A DNA stretch of 64,000 nucleotides, taken from contig OX388348.1 of NCBI GenBank assembly GCA_947579665.1, forward strand, positions 10,850,001-10,914,000. The letters run 5' to 3'. Shown piece by piece: positions 12,373 to 25,580 of this stretch. The position numbers and the translations under genes were made by a program. Below the pieces are notes generated by a model. It worked only from the letters and a program-made list of their open reading frames with translations, ran no database searches and was not told the DNA's origin. Source of the stretch: Sympetrum striolatum (Eukaryota; Arthropoda; Insecta; Odonata; Libellulidae). Position 1 is the stretch's first letter. Each line of letters begins with the position of its first letter.

Positions 12373-13399
12373 ATTTTTTTACTCTATGTAGCCCTAATTT
12401 TCGTCATTTTATCGAGATATCATCGAAAAAATTAACAAAATCGGAAAATTTCACACACATTTATTTTCTTTTCCTTTACGTTTCCTTATATTTCGTTATT
12501 TTATGGAGATATGATCGAAAAAAGCATCGAAATCGGAAAAATTTTAGCGAAGTTTCAATTTTCTTACACTATTTAGCCTAGCTTTTCGATATCTTATCAA
12601 AATAAAATCGAAAAAAAAAAATTAAATTTTTCTCTCCACATTGTCATAATATTTGTCATTTTGCCGAAAAAAGCAACGAAAACGGATAATTAACCCAAAA
12701 TTCTTTTTTTTCCACTATTTTAACTTAATTTCGTCAATTTATCGAGATATTATCGAAAAAAGCAACGAAATAGGTTAATGTCACCGAAATCTCAACTTCT
12801 ATCCTCTATGCCGCCTTAATTTTCGTCATGTTATCCAGATATGATCGAAAAAAGCAACGAAAACGGATAATTTCACCGAGAATTCAATTTTTTCCTCATT
12901 ATTGTATTAATTTTCGTCCTTTTTAACGAGATATGATCATAAAAAGGAACGAAAACGGATAATTTCACCAAAATTTCAATTTTTTTCCTTAATTTTCGTA
13001 ATTTTATTGAGATATGATCGAAGAAAGCTATATTAATATATAATTTTAGAGAAATTTCCATTTTTTAAATCTATTTTACCTTAATTTTCGTCCTTTTTAA
13101 CGAGATATTATAGAAAAACAACAAAAAAGGATAAACTTAGTGAAATTCCAATTTTTTTACTCTATTTAGCCCTAATTATCGTCATATTATCAAAATATCA
13201 TCGAAAAAAGCAACAAAATCAGATAATTTTACCGACATTTACTTTTCTTTTCATTTTATTTCCTTATATTTCGTTATTTTATCGAGAAATGATCGAAAAA
13301 AGCAACGAAATCGGAAAAAAATTAGCGAATTTTCAATTTTCTTCCACTATTTTGCCTAGCTTTTCGATATTTTATCATAATAAAAACGAAAAATAAATT
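12373..13399. repeat. A block: ~91-bp AT-rich monomers (copy 2)
   Basis: Same series of variant monomers as 5082-6120 with a short deletion near 12985. Frames at 12339-12581 and 12873-13061 are chance openings in satellite DNA. No gene. Confidence 0.85.
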
Positions 13400-16300
13400 T
13401 CTTAGCTGTTTCTGAAGAATTTTAGCTATTTTCAGGATTTTTTTAATATTTTTTTATGAATTTTTAAGAGGTTTTGACTATTATTCAGCAGTTTATAACG
13501 ATATTTAAGTATTTTTGACGAATTTTTAACTTTTCTTGAGGAATTTTGTGTTGTTTTTTTACGATTTTAAGCTGTTTTGTCTATATTTTAACTGTTTTGA
13601 TGAATGTTTAGCTGTTTTTTTAGGTATTCTTAACTGTTTTTATACGAATTTTCCTGTTTTTAACGATTTTTAATATTTTGTACGATTTTTTAGCTTTTTC
13701 TGAATATTTGTGTTTGCTATTTTGAGGATGTTTTAGCTGTTTTTTTACGAACTCTTTACTTTTTTTGACGAATTTTTAGCTGTTTTTGAAGATAGTTATT
13801 ATATTTTTTCAATTTATTTAGCTATTTATGAACATTTTTTAGCTGTTTTTCAAGATTTAAGATTTTTATACGATTTTGTGGTTAATATGACGAAATTTTT
13901 ATTTTTTTTATAAATTTTAATTTTTTTTTTACAATTCTTAGCTTTTTTGACAATTTTATAGCTGTTTTTGACGAAATTTAAGATAGTTTTGACGATGTTT
14001 TAACTGTTATTTACGAATTTTTAAGATTTTTTGACTATTATTCAGCAGTTTTTGACGAATTCTTAACTATTTTGAGGAATATTTTGCAGTTTTTTACGAT
14101 TTTAAGCTGTTTATTTACGAATTCTTAGCGGTTCTTGACAAATTTTTTAGATGTTTTACGATTTTTAATATTTTTTTATAATTTTATTCAGTTGTTTTCA
14201 CGATTTTAAGCTGTTTTGACGATGGTTTAGCTGTTTTTTACGAACCTTTTACTTAACTGGTTTTGACAAATTTTTAGCTGTTTCTGACGATTGTAATTAT
14301 TTTATTCAATTTATTTAGCTGTTTTTCAAGATTTTAGAATTTTTTGACGATTTTGTGGCGGATTAGACGATATTTTTAGCTGTTTTTGATAAATTTCTAG
14401 CTGTTGATGACTATTTTTAGCTGTTTTGAAGATTTTGTAGTAGTGTTTGACGAAATTTTAGCTATTTTTGACGACGTTTTTACTGTTTTTTACAATTTTT
14501 ATTTAATTTAGTTTTTGACGATATTCAGCAGTTTTTGACGATATTTAAGTATTCTTGACGAATTTTTAATTTTCTTGACGAATTTTTTGCTGTTTTTTTA
14601 CGTTTATTATCTGTTTTGTCGAAATATTAATTGTTTTGATGATGGTTTAGCTGTTTTTGACAATGTTTCAGCTGTTTTTTTTACTAATTCTTAACTGTTT
14701 ATCACGAATTTTCCTGTTTTTGACGATTTTTTATATTATATACGATTTTATTCAGCTGTTTTGACGAATTTAAGCAGTTTTCACGATTTTTTAGCTGTTT
14801 CAGAAGATTTCTTAGCTTTTTGACGATGTTTTAGCTGTTTCTTACAAATTTCCTTACTGTTTTTGACGAATTTTTAGGTTTTTCGTACGATTTTAATTTT
14901 TTTTTTTCAATTTATTTAGCTATTTTTGAAAACATTTAAAAAGTGTTGGAAGATTTAAAATTTTTTTTACGATTTTGTGGCTGATTTTTCGATAATTTTT
15001 AGCTGTTTTTGATTAAATGTTAGCTTTTTTTTGAAAATATTTAGCTGTTTTACGTTTTTGTAGCTGTTTTAGACGAAATTTAGCTATTTTAGACGATACT
15101 TTAACTGTTTTTTAGGAAATTTTAACAGTTTTTGACAATTATTTAGCTGTTTTTGACTATATATTTGTATTTTTACGAATTTTTAACTATTTTTGAAAAT
15201 TTTAGAATTTTTTCCCTATCTTGTAGCCGATTTAATGATATTTTCTAGGTGTTTTTGTTAAGTTTTTATATGTTTTTTGCAATTTTTTGGTTTTTTGACG
15301 ATTTTAGAATTTTTTTACGATAATGTGGCTATTTGACGATATTTTTTTATCAGTTTTTGATAAATTGTTAGCTGTTTCTGATGAAATTTTAGCTAATTTT
15401 TACGATGTTTTTACTGTTTTATACGAATATTTACACAGTTTTTGACAATTATTTAGCAGTTTTTGACGATATTTAAGTATTTTTGACGAATTTTTAACTT
15501 TTTTTAAAGATTTTAGTATTTTTTTACGATTTTGTAGTTGATTTGACCATATTTTCTAGCTAGTTTTGATAAGTCTTTCGAATTCTTGAAAGGTTTTTAG
15601 CTGTTTTTGACGATTTTAGAAGTTTTTAACGATTTTGTTGTTGTTTGACAATAATTTTTAGCTGTTTTTGAGAAATTGTTTGCTGTTTATTACGAAATTT
15701 TAGCTAATGTTGGCGATGTTTTAACTGTTTTTACGAATTTTTAAGAGTTTTTGACTCTTATTCAGCAGTTTTTGACAATATTTAAGTAGTTTGGACGAAT
15801 TCTTTAATTTTTTGAGGAATATTTAGCAGTTTTTTTTTATTTTAAGCTTTTAAGACGAATTTTTAACTGTTTTTATGAATATATAGCTGTAATTGACGTT
15901 GTTTTTGCTGTTTCATTACGAATTCTTAACTGTTTCTGAAGATTTCTTATCTTTTTGACGATGTTTTAGCTGATTTTTACGAATTCTTAACTTTGGTGAC
16001 GAATATTTAGCTGTTTTTGAGGTTTTAATTATTTTTTTTCAATTTATTTAGCTATTTTTGAAATTTTTTTGAAGATTAAAGAAATTTTTACGATTATGTG
16101 GCTAATTATAAGATATATTTAGCTTTTTTTGATAAATTTTAAGCTTTTTTTGACAATTTTTTATCTGTTTTGAAGATTTTGTACCTTTTTTGACAAAATT
16201 TTAGGGATTTTTGACGATATTTTAACAGTTTTTTACGAATTGTTAACAGTTTTTGACAATTATTTAGCAGTTTTTGACGATATTCAAGTTTTTTGGACGA

Positions 16301-16768
16301 ATTTTTAACTATTTTTGAAGATATTAGAATTTTTTTACGATTTTGTAGATGATTTGACGATATTTTTTAGCTGTTTTTGTTAAGTTTTTAGATGTTTTGA
16401 ACTATTTTTAGCCTTTTTTGACGATTTTGATTTTTTTTATAATATCATTTGCTATTTTCGAAAGAGTTCTAGCTGTTTCTGAAGATTTTAGAATTTTTTT
16501 ACGATTTTATGGTTGTTTTGACCATATTTTCTAGCTGTTTCTGGTAAGTCTTTAGATTTTTTAAAAACTTTTTAGCTGTTTTTGACGATTTCAGAATCTT
16601 TTAACGATTATGTTGCTATTTGACCATAATTTTTAGCTATTTTTGAGAAATTGTTAGCTGTTTATGACGAAATTTTAGCTATTATTGACGATGTTTTAAC
16701 TGTTTTACGAATTTTTAAGATTTTTTGACTATGAATCAGCAGTTTTTGACGACATTTAGGTATTCTTG
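13400..16768. repeat. B block: ~21-bp T-tract array (copy 3)
   Basis: Third copy of the T-tract array, same order of variant monomers as copies 1 and 2. A small deletion near 14215 removes two or so monomers relative to 6945-7000. No gene. Confidence 0.85.
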
Positions 16769-18570
16769 ACCAGGGGTCAACTTCAGGATGTCAAATTCGG
16801 GAAGTTACTCCGGGACGTCAATTCCGGGAGGTCGACTCCGGATAGACTTACGGTCTTGCGCCCAAGGTCAATGACCCTAAGTCGATGACCCTAGGTCAAC
16901 TCGGTGAGGTCGACTCCGTGACTTTTACTCCAAGAGATTGACTCCAGGTTGTCTACACCGGGAGGTCAACTCTGGGATGTCGACTCCAAGAGATTGAGCC
17001 AGGGAGGTCGACAGCGGGAGGTCGACTCCGGGTTGTCTACACCGGGAGGTCAACTCTGGGATGTCGACTCCAAGAGATTGAGCCAGGGAGGTCGACAGTG
17101 GGAGGTCGACTCCGGGAGGTCGACTTAGGGAGGTCGACTCCGGGAGGTCGACTCCGGGAGGTCGACTCCGGGAGGTCGACTCCGGGAGGTCGACCCTGGG
17201 AGGTCAATTCAGGGACGTCAACTCCGGGAGGTCGACTCCGGATTGACTTTAGGTCAATGACACGAGGCCAATGACCCTAGGTCAATCACCCTAGGTCAAT
17301 GACACGAGGTCGTGGACCCTAGGTCAATGACCGTAGGTCAATGACACTAGGTTGATGACCCGAAGTTGATGACCAGAGGTCGATGACCCGAGTTCGTGGA
17401 CCCGAGGTCGATGACTAGAGGTCGATGACCAGAGGTCGATGACCCTACGTCGATGACTCGGGGTCAATGACTCGGGGTCGATGTCCCGAGATCGACTTGG
17501 TGAGGCCATTTCCGGGAGGTCGATTACCGTAGGTCAATTTAGTTTGGGCAGTTATGAGAAGTTGACTTCGGTAGGTAGACTCCGGGAAGTCGATGCCGGG
17601 AGGTGGACTCCAGGAGGTTGACTCTGGGAGGTCGACTCCGGGAGGTCGACTCCGGGAGGTCTATTCCGGGAGGTCGAATCCGGATTGACTTAAGGTCAAT
17701 GACACGAGGTCAATGACGCTAGGTAAATGACACGAGGTCAATGACCCTAGGTCAATGACCCTAGGTCAATGACACTAGGTCGATGACCAGAAGTTGATGA
17801 CAAGAGGTCGATGACCAGAGGTCGATGACCCTACGTCGATGACTCGGGGTCGATGACCCGAGATCGACTTGGTGAGGCCGTTTCCGGGAGGTCGATTACC
17901 GTAGGTCAATTCAGTTTGGGCAGTTATGAGAAGTTGACTTCGGTAGGTCGACTCCGGGAAGTCGATGCCGGGAGGTGGACTCCAGGAGGTTGACTCCGGG
18001 TGGTCTTCTTTGGGAGGTCGGTTCCGGTTCGAAAACTCCAACAGTTTGACTCCGGGAGGTCGACTCAAGGATGTCAAATTCGGGAGGTCAACTCCGGGAC
18101 GTCAATTCCTAGAGGTCGACTCAAGATTTACTTACTGTCTATGACACGAGGTAAATGACCCTAGGTCGATGGCCCGAGATCAATGACCCAAGGTCAATGA
18201 CCGGAGTTCGATGACCCGAGGTCGATGACCTGATGTCGATGACCAGTGTTTGATGACCAGAGGTCGATGACCCGAGGTCGATGACCCAAGGTCATTTATC
18301 CTAGGTGAATGGCCCGAGATTGATGACCCGAGGTCAATGACCCGTGGTCGATGACCCGAGGTCGATGACCAGAGGATGATGACTCGAGGTCGATGACTCG
18401 AGGTCGATCACCCAAGGTCGATGACCACAGGTCGATTATTCGAGGTCTATGACACGAGGTCGATGACCAGAGGTCGATGACCGGAGGTTGATACCCGAGA
18501 TCGACTCGGTGAGGCCGTTCCAGGAGGTCGATTACGGGAGGTCAATTCAGGTCAATTCAAATTCAAAATT
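16769..18570. repeat. CD block: GC-rich 14-bp minisatellite (copy 3)
   Basis: C-type runs near 16769-17240, 17496-17688 and 17861-18130 alternate with D-type runs near 17241-17495, 17689-17860 and 18131-18510. More D monomers than in copy 1 are of the AGGTCG variety. No gene. Confidence 0.9.
17735..17762. promoter_or_regulatory. Pair of IR1 nuclear-receptor-like sites (third unit)
   Basis: Two adjacent complete AGGTCAATGACC sites at 17735 and 17749; a further one lies at 17321. This unit keeps fewer perfect sites than copies 1 and 2, with neighbours changed to AGGTAA, AGGCCA or TGACAC. Confidence 0.45.
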
Positions 18571-19639
18571 TTTTTGCTCTATGTAGCCCTAATTTTCGTC
18601 ATTTTATCGAGATATCATCGAAAAAATTAACGAAATCGGAAAATTTCACACACATTTATTTTCTTTTCCTTTAAGTTTCCTTATATTTCGTTATTTTATG
18701 GAGATATGATCGAAAAAAGCAACGAAATCGGAAAAATTTATGCGAAGTTTCAATTTTCTTACACTATTTTGCCTAGCTTTTCGATATCTTATCAAAATAA
18801 AATCGAAAAAAAAAATTCAATTTTTTCTCTCCACATAGTTATAATATTTGTCATTTTGCCGAAAAAAGCAACGGAAACGGATAATATACCCAAAATTCAT
18901 TTTTTTCCACTATTTTAACTTAATTTTGTCAATTTATCGAGATATTATTGCAAAAAGCAATGAAACAGGATATTGTCACCGAAATCTCAACTTCTATCCT
19001 CTATGCCGCCGTAATTTTCGTCATTTTATCCAGATATGATCGAAAAAAGCAACGAAAACGGATAATTTCGCCGAAAATTCAATTTTTTCCTGATTATTGC
19101 ATTAATTTTCGTCCTTTTTACGAGATATGATCGAAAAAAGCAACGAAAAGGGATAATTTAACCGAAATTTCATTTTTTTTCCTCTTTTTTCCTTAATTTT
19201 CGTAATTTTATTGAGATATGATCGAAGAAAGCTATATAAATATATAATTTTAGAGAAATTTCCATTTTTTAAAACTATTTTACCTTAACTTTCGTCCTTT
19301 TTAACGAGATATAATCGAAGAAACAACAAAAAAAAGTGAACTTAGCGAAACTCCAATTTTTTTACTCTATTTAGCCCTAATTATCGTCATATTATCGAGA
19401 TATCATCGAAAAAAGCAACGAAATCGGATAATTTCACCGACATTTACTTTTCTTTTCCTTTTATTTCCTTATATTTCGTTATTTTGTCGAGATATGATCG
19501 AAAAAAGCAACGAAATCGGAAAAAATTTAGCGAAGTTTCAATTTTCTTCCACTATTTTGCCTAGCTTTTCGATATTTTATCAAATTAAATCGAAAAAATA
19601 ATTTCTATTTTATCTCTCCACATAAGTTATACGAATATA
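18571..19639. repeat. A block: ~91-bp AT-rich monomers (copy 3)
   Basis: Third copy of the same monomer series. Three overlapping short frames between 18706 and 19130 read the repeated AAAAGCAACGAAA motif and share a peptide pattern, which marks them as artefacts. Confidence 0.85.
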
Positions 19640-21620
19640 TTTTTTTAGCTGTTTTTGATACTTTGTTAGCTGTTTCTGATGAAATTTTAGCTATTTTTGA
19701 GGATTTTTTAACTGTTTTTTACGAATTTTTAAGAGGTTTTGACTATTATTCAGCAGTTTTTGACGATATTGAAGTATTTTTGACAAATTTTTTACTTTTC
19801 TTGAGGAATATTGTGCTGTATTTTTACGATTTTTAGCTGTTTTGTCGATATTTTAACAGTTTTGATGCATGGTTTGCTGTTTTTTTAGGTATTCTTAACT
19901 GTTTTTCACGAATTTTCCTGTTTTTGACGATTTTTAATATTTTTAGGATTTAATTCAGCTGTTTTGACGATTTTAAGCAGTTTTTACGATTTATTAGCTG
20001 TTTCTGAAGATTTCTTAGCTTTTTTGACGATGTTTTACTTGTTTCTTACAAATTCCTAACTTTTTCTGACGAATTTTTAGTTTTTTCTGACGATTTTAAT
20101 TTTTTTTCAATTTATTTAGCTATTTTTGAAAAAATTTAAATAGTGCTGGAGGATTTAAAAATTTTTTTACAATATTGTGGCTGATTTTTCGATATTTTTA
20201 GCTGTTTTTGATAAAATGTTATCTTTTTCTTTGAAAATATTTAGCTGTTTTACATTTTTGTAGCTGTTTTTGACGAAATTTAGCTATTTTAGACGATGTT
20301 TTAACTGTTTTTTAGGAATTTTTAACAGTTTTTGACTATTATTTAGCAGTTTTTGACGATATATTTGTATTTTTACGAATTTTAAGCTATTTTTGAAGAT
20401 TTTAGAATTTTTTTCCTCTTTTGTTGCTGGTTTGATGTTATTTTTTAGGTGTTTTTGTTAAGTTTTTATATGTTTTTTACAATTTTTAGGTTTTTTGACG
20501 ATTAAAAAATTTTTTAACGATAATGTGGCTATTTGACGATATTTTTTAGCTGTTATTGATAAATTGTTAGCTGTTTCTGACGAAATTTTACCTATTTTTG
20601 ACGATGTTTTTACTGTTTTATCGAATTTTTAACCGTTTTTGACAATTATTTAGCAGTTTTAGACGATAGTTATGTATTTTTGACGTATTTTTAGCTTTTT
20701 TTAAGATTTAAGTATTTTTTCACGATTTTATAGTTGATTTGACCATATTTTCTAGCTGTTTTTGATAAGTCATAAGAATTTTTAAAACTTTTTTAGCTGT
20801 TTTTGACGATTTTAGAAGTTTTTAACGATTTTGTTGTTAATTGACAATAATTTTAAGCTGTTTTTGAGAAATTGTTTGCTGTTTATTACGAAATTTTAGC
20901 TAATGTTGACGATGTTTTAACTGTTTTTACGAATTTTTAAGAGTTTTTGACTATTATTCAGCAGTTTTTGACAATATTTAAGTATTCTGGACGAATTCTT
21001 TTATTTTTTAGGAATATTTAGCAGTTTTTTTTTATTTTAAGCTTTTTAGACGAATATATAGCTGTTATCGACGTTATTTTTGCTGTTTTTTTACGAATTC
21101 TTAACTGTTTCTGAAGATTTCTTATCTTTTTTGACGATGTTTTAGCAGATTTTTACTTATTCTTAACTTTGGTGACGAATATTTAGCTGTTTTTGAGGTT
21201 TTAATTATTTTTTTTTTCAATTTATTTAGCTATTTTTGAAATTTTTTTGAAGTTTAAAGAACTTTTTACGATTATGTGGCTATTTATAAGATATATTTAG
21301 CTTTTTATGATAAATTTAATGCTTTTTTTGACAATTTTTTTATCTGTTTTGAAGATTTTGTACCTTTTTTGACAAAATTTTAGCGATTTTTGACGATATT
21401 TTAACAGTTTTTTACGAATTGTTAACAGTTTTTGACAATTATTTAGCAGTTTTTGACGATATTCAAGTTTTTTGGACGAATTTTTAACTATTTTTGAAGA
21501 TATTAGAATTTTTTTACGATTTTGTAGATGATTTGACGATATTTTCTAGCTGTTTTTGTTAAGTTTTTAGATGTTTTGCACTATTTTTAGCCTTTCTTGA
21601 CGATTATGATTTTTTTTTAT
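19440..21620. repeat. Higher-order satellite unit, copy 4, truncated
   Basis: It begins like the others with the A-block landmark at 19440 and enters a B block near 19640. It is more diverged from copies 1-3 than they are from each other. The B block stops at about 21620, where copies 1-3 continue for some 340 bp and then enter CD. Here the sequence passes directly into A-type monomers, so this is the edge of the higher-order array. Confidence 0.8.
19640..21620. repeat. B block: ~21-bp T-tract array (copy 4, truncated)
   Basis: Fourth, more diverged and shortened T-tract array. Variant monomers occur in the same order as in the other copies until the sequence breaks off after TGACGATTATGATT near 21615. 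No gene. Confidence 0.8.
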
Positions 21621-23106
21621 AAGAATATTTTTTATTTTTATCAGTATAATGTTCCTCTTTTAATCGAGATATGATCGAAAAAAGCAAAGAAAATTGATTA
21701 ATTTAGCGAAATTTCAAATTTTCTACTCTATTTTGCCTTAATTTTTCGTCATTTTATCGAGATATGATCGAAAAAAGCAAAGTAATTTGATAAATTTAGC
21801 GAAATTTCAATTTTTCTCCTGTATTTTTACTTTATATTTCGTGAATTAATCGAGATATGATCGAAACAAGCATCTAAGACGCATAATTTTAGCGAAATTT
21901 CAAATTTTCTACTCTATTTTGCCTTAATTTTCCTCATTTTAAAGAGATATCATCGAAAAATGCAACGAAAACGAATAATTTTAGGGAATTTTTGAATTTT
22001 TTTCCTATTTCCTCTTTATTTATCGTCATTTTATCGAGATAAGATCGAAAAACGCAACGAAAACGGAAACTTTTTTTGCGAAATTTCATTTTGTTCCTCT
22101 TTTTAGTCTTTAATTTTCGTCATTTAATTGAGATATGATGGAAAAAAGCAACGAAAACGGATAATTTTAGTGAAATTTTAAATATAATCAACTATTTGGC
22201 CCTATTTTTCGTCTTTTTATCGAGATATGAACGAAAAAAGCAACGAAAATGGAATATCTTAGTGAAATTTCAAATTTTCTACTCTATTTTGCCTTAATTA
22301 TTCGTGATTTTATCGAGATATGATCGAAAAAAGCAAAGAAATTTGATAAATTTAGCGAAATTTCAAATTTTCTACTCTATTTTGCCTTAATTTTCATCTT
22401 TTTATAGAGATATGATCGAAAAATGCAACGAAAACGGATAATTTTAGGGAATTTTTGAATTTTTTTCCTATTTTCTCTTTATTTTTCGTGATTTTATTGA
22501 GGTATGACCGAAAGAAGCAATGAAAACGGATAATTTTAGCGAAATTTCATTTTTTTCCTCCTTTTCGTTTTTATTTTTTGACTTTTTATCGAGATATGAT
22601 CGAAAAAAGGAACAAAAACGGATAACTTTAGCGAAACTACAACTTTTTTCCTCTACATTGTATTAATTTTTGTCATTTTATCAAGTTATCATTGAAAAAA
22701 GCAACGAAAACGGATAATTTTATTGAAAAATCATTTTTTTCCTCTATTTTGTCTTTATTTTTTGTCATTTTATCGAGATAAGATCGAAAAACGTAACGAA
22801 TACGGAAAATTTTTTTGCGATATTTCAATTTTTTCCTCTTTTTAGTCTTTATTTTTCGTCATTTTATCGAGATATGATGGAAAAAAGCAACGAAAACTGA
22901 TAATTTTAGCAAAATTTCAAATTTTTCCTCTTTTTTGTTTTCATTTTTCGTTATTTAATCGAGATATGATCAAAAAAAGCAACGAAAACGGATAATTTTA
23001 GCGAAATTTTTATCTTTTTCTCTATTCCGTCTTTATCTTTCGTCATTTTATCGAGATATAATCGAAAAAGCAACAGAAACAAATAATTCTATCAAAATTT
23101 CAATTT
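21621..23106. repeat. A-type satellite array running into the assembly gap
   Basis: About sixteen tandem ~91-bp monomers without B or CD blocks. Monomers carry the AAAACGGATAATTTTAGCGA element more regularly than those inside the higher-order units, and they are closer to one another in length. The array runs without a break to 23106, where N begins. No gene. Confidence 0.85.
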
Positions 23107-23306
23107 NNNNNNNNNNNNNNNNNNNNNNNNNNNNNNNNNNNNNNNNNNNNNNNNNNNNNNNNNNNNNNNNNNNNNNNNNNNNNNNNNNNNNNNNNNNNNN
23201 NNNNNNNNNNNNNNNNNNNNNNNNNNNNNNNNNNNNNNNNNNNNNNNNNNNNNNNNNNNNNNNNNNNNNNNNNNNNNNNNNNNNNNNNNNNNNNNNNNNN
23301 NNNNNN
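23107..23306. other. Assembly gap of exactly 200 N
   Basis: 200 undetermined bases separate A-type satellite from unrelated single-copy-like DNA. A round length of 200 is typical of a placeholder inserted by a scaffolder, so the real distance is unknown. Frames that run through the N on the minus strand are meaningless. Confidence 0.95.
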
Positions 23307-24793
23307 AGGCACAAATGGATATCGGAATCAATGCACAAGCACAAAAGAAATATATTTTACGAGTAAAATGTAACTTGCATACTGCAAGCAGATTGACAAC
23401 ATTAATTTCATGTCGGCATCATATCGGGACTGTCCTCAAAAGAAAAAAAAAGGATTGAAAATATTCTTAACGTTTGCTGCAATTTAATGGTCTGGCAATG
23501 AACCCGGGTCTTTTTAATACTTCCTATGCAGCACAACTGAAGATCACCATCTCTTACTATGTGTGAAAATTCAGGCAGAAATGGTTGCTTCAACTGCCTC
23601 AAACGACGTCCTACTTTTCCCAAATATTCCTTATGAGAGAAATTTTAAAGTGCTCTTGCATCGAACCCAGAAACAGCATGGTCTTATCTAATTTTTTTCA
23701 AACATAGTCTTAATATACTTCTTCCATCGAAGCAAGAACTCCCTATTATTTCGATAAGTGCATGAAAGAAATAATTAAACACCATCCAAATGTGTTTTAT
23801 ATGGCAGTCTGGTATATGGCAGTCTGTTCACTGTTACTGTCGTCCATTAACATATCTACCTTCCGATTATGAGAATACAATTTGCAGCACTTTTAAAAAA
23901 TATATAAGATGATAAAACTCAATATTGTAGGCAATTTTCTGGTCAATTTATATTATGAGAGTAATAAAGTAATGATATATATAGATAATCCAAAGGTACT
24001 GCTTCGCTTTGAGGAATACATCTTAGTCACCTCTAAAAGTCCACTCATCTACAATGTTGCGATTTTTCCTGAAATTCATGATTAAAAAGTAGAAAGAAGC
24101 ATTGATGGCTTCTTGCTATAATCATGTTGTTTGGACATAAATATTAAGTCATAATTTTATTGCTCAAAACTCAAGAACACCAACAAATATAGATGTGATG
24201 TAAAGAATTGTTGGAAAATGATCAGTAAAAATTCAAAATGGCCTAATTGTGACATCTGTAGCATGTTTTTGCAGCATCAATTATAACATAGAAACATTAT
24301 TTAACATGCTACTGAAGGACTCAAAAAGTAGCACCATCAAAAAGAGGAATAAAAGTATAAACTTTGAGGTATATTTCGTTGATTTTTAAACATATTCAGG
24401 AATACTAATGCAAACATAAATGCTACAACTGTAAATATACATTCTTATGACACATTTGCACTTGAGTTTATTTACTCATGGAATAAGGTGATTCAGCCAA
24501 ATGCCAATATATTTATCTCAACAGATACTTTAAAAGCTCAAGTCCACATCCCAAAGCACTTATGCTCCCTGCTCTTAAGCAAAAGTATTTGCATGATTTT
24601 TTAAGCCTAAAAAATGCTAAAACTAACTTCTATAGCAAATTAATAACAAAAATTTCTGATTTTGAAGACTGGTTATTTTTTATGTAATACCTGACTGTGA
24701 TGTAAAATAAAAATATTTAACCAATTTATTGTAAGTCTATTGCTTAAAATTAATGATGGAATATTTTTATCAATCAAAGAGGTAAAGAAGGAC
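23307..24793. other. AT-rich stretch with no supported gene
   Basis: No satellite, coding exon or RNA gene is recognised. A minus-strand frame is open from 23644 to 23408 and contains EYLGKVGRRLRQLKQPFLPE. It has no ATG at its beginning and no family I recognise, so it could be a degraded exon or chance. Motifs resembling a pol III B box (GGGTTCGATGC near 23660 and GGGTTCATTGCC near 23500, both minus strand) lack a matching A box. Confidence 0.5.
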
Positions 24794-24801
24794 TTAATAG
24801 A
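24794..24801. repeat. Left 8-bp target site duplication of hAT
   Basis: TTAATAGA directly precedes the terminal CAGAGATGGG. It matches the right flank TCAATAGA except at the second base. Confidence 0.8.
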
Positions 24802-25580
24802 CAGAGATGGGTAGAGTACCGAAGAAAAATAACTGGGCTCAGTTACAGTTACTTTTTAAAATTTGTAATCAGTTACAAGTAAAAGTTACAATTTTAAAAA
24901 GTAACTAGTTACAGTTACAAGTATAGTTACAGTTACTTTTTGTAAAACCTGAAAACCGCCAATGAGATTTATGCAGGAGGATCTATTGATGAGTTTCTTT
25001 AAAATACAAATTCAACGCAAAGCCTTTAATAATGATTAACAATGCAGTTTTGCCTGTTATTTCCTGAGGCAGTAGTACAGTTACAGTGGATAACTTAATT
25101 GAGACTTAGGAGTTAATTGTCCACATTTTTCACAGAATTTAGCTTACGATTGTAGTTTGAACCATATATAGTTAGAATACAAATCGATAATGTGTAGCGA
25201 TGTACAATATTTGCATTAACTTAGCCTTTTAAGATTAATTACAATTAACCTGTCTAATACAGACATTCAAGATTGTGACCAAAATTAGACTAAATGCTCA
25301 AATGCTGCAAACATACAAAAGAAAGCATCCTCTAACCCATAAATCATAACCAATAATACGCTCCTTCAAATTTTATTAACTCTGGCAAAGACACCATGCA
25401 ACCAGGAGAAAACCCGAAAAAAAATAAGACAAAGGGGTATCAAAAAAGTAAATAACCATCTAAAGATGACATGTTTGCATACTATGATTAAAGTCACATG
25501 ATGGACACCAGAAATTTAGTACTAAGTTTTCATGGGGTGATTACTTTAGGAAATATGGAGAAATAATAATACAAATTTAA

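Larger units (their letters stand above)
5957..13234. repeat. Higher-order satellite unit, copy 2 (7278 bp)
   Basis: Same block order as copy 1. It is about 1.3 kb longer, and nearly all of that is in the CD block (9524-12372). There the segment beginning with GTCTTGCGCCC near 9606 is repeated near 10470, which shows an internal duplication of roughly 870 bp. Confidence 0.9.
13235..19439. repeat. Higher-order satellite unit, copy 3 (6205 bp)
   Basis: Same block order as copies 1 and 2. B-block sequence is closest to copy 2: both carry TGACGTTGTTTTTGC near 8652 and 15895, which copy 1 lacks. The CD block (16769-18570) is intermediate in length and includes a local tandem duplication of the segment CCAAGAGATTGAGCCAGGG at about 16987 and 17069. 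Confidence 0.9.

Noticed and set aside
23048..23344. Minus-strand frames across the N run
   Set aside because: They consist mainly of undetermined bases.
23408..23644. Minus-strand frame as a gene
   Set aside because: No ATG at the start, no recognisable domain, and a low-complexity end; kept only as a note in the region entry.
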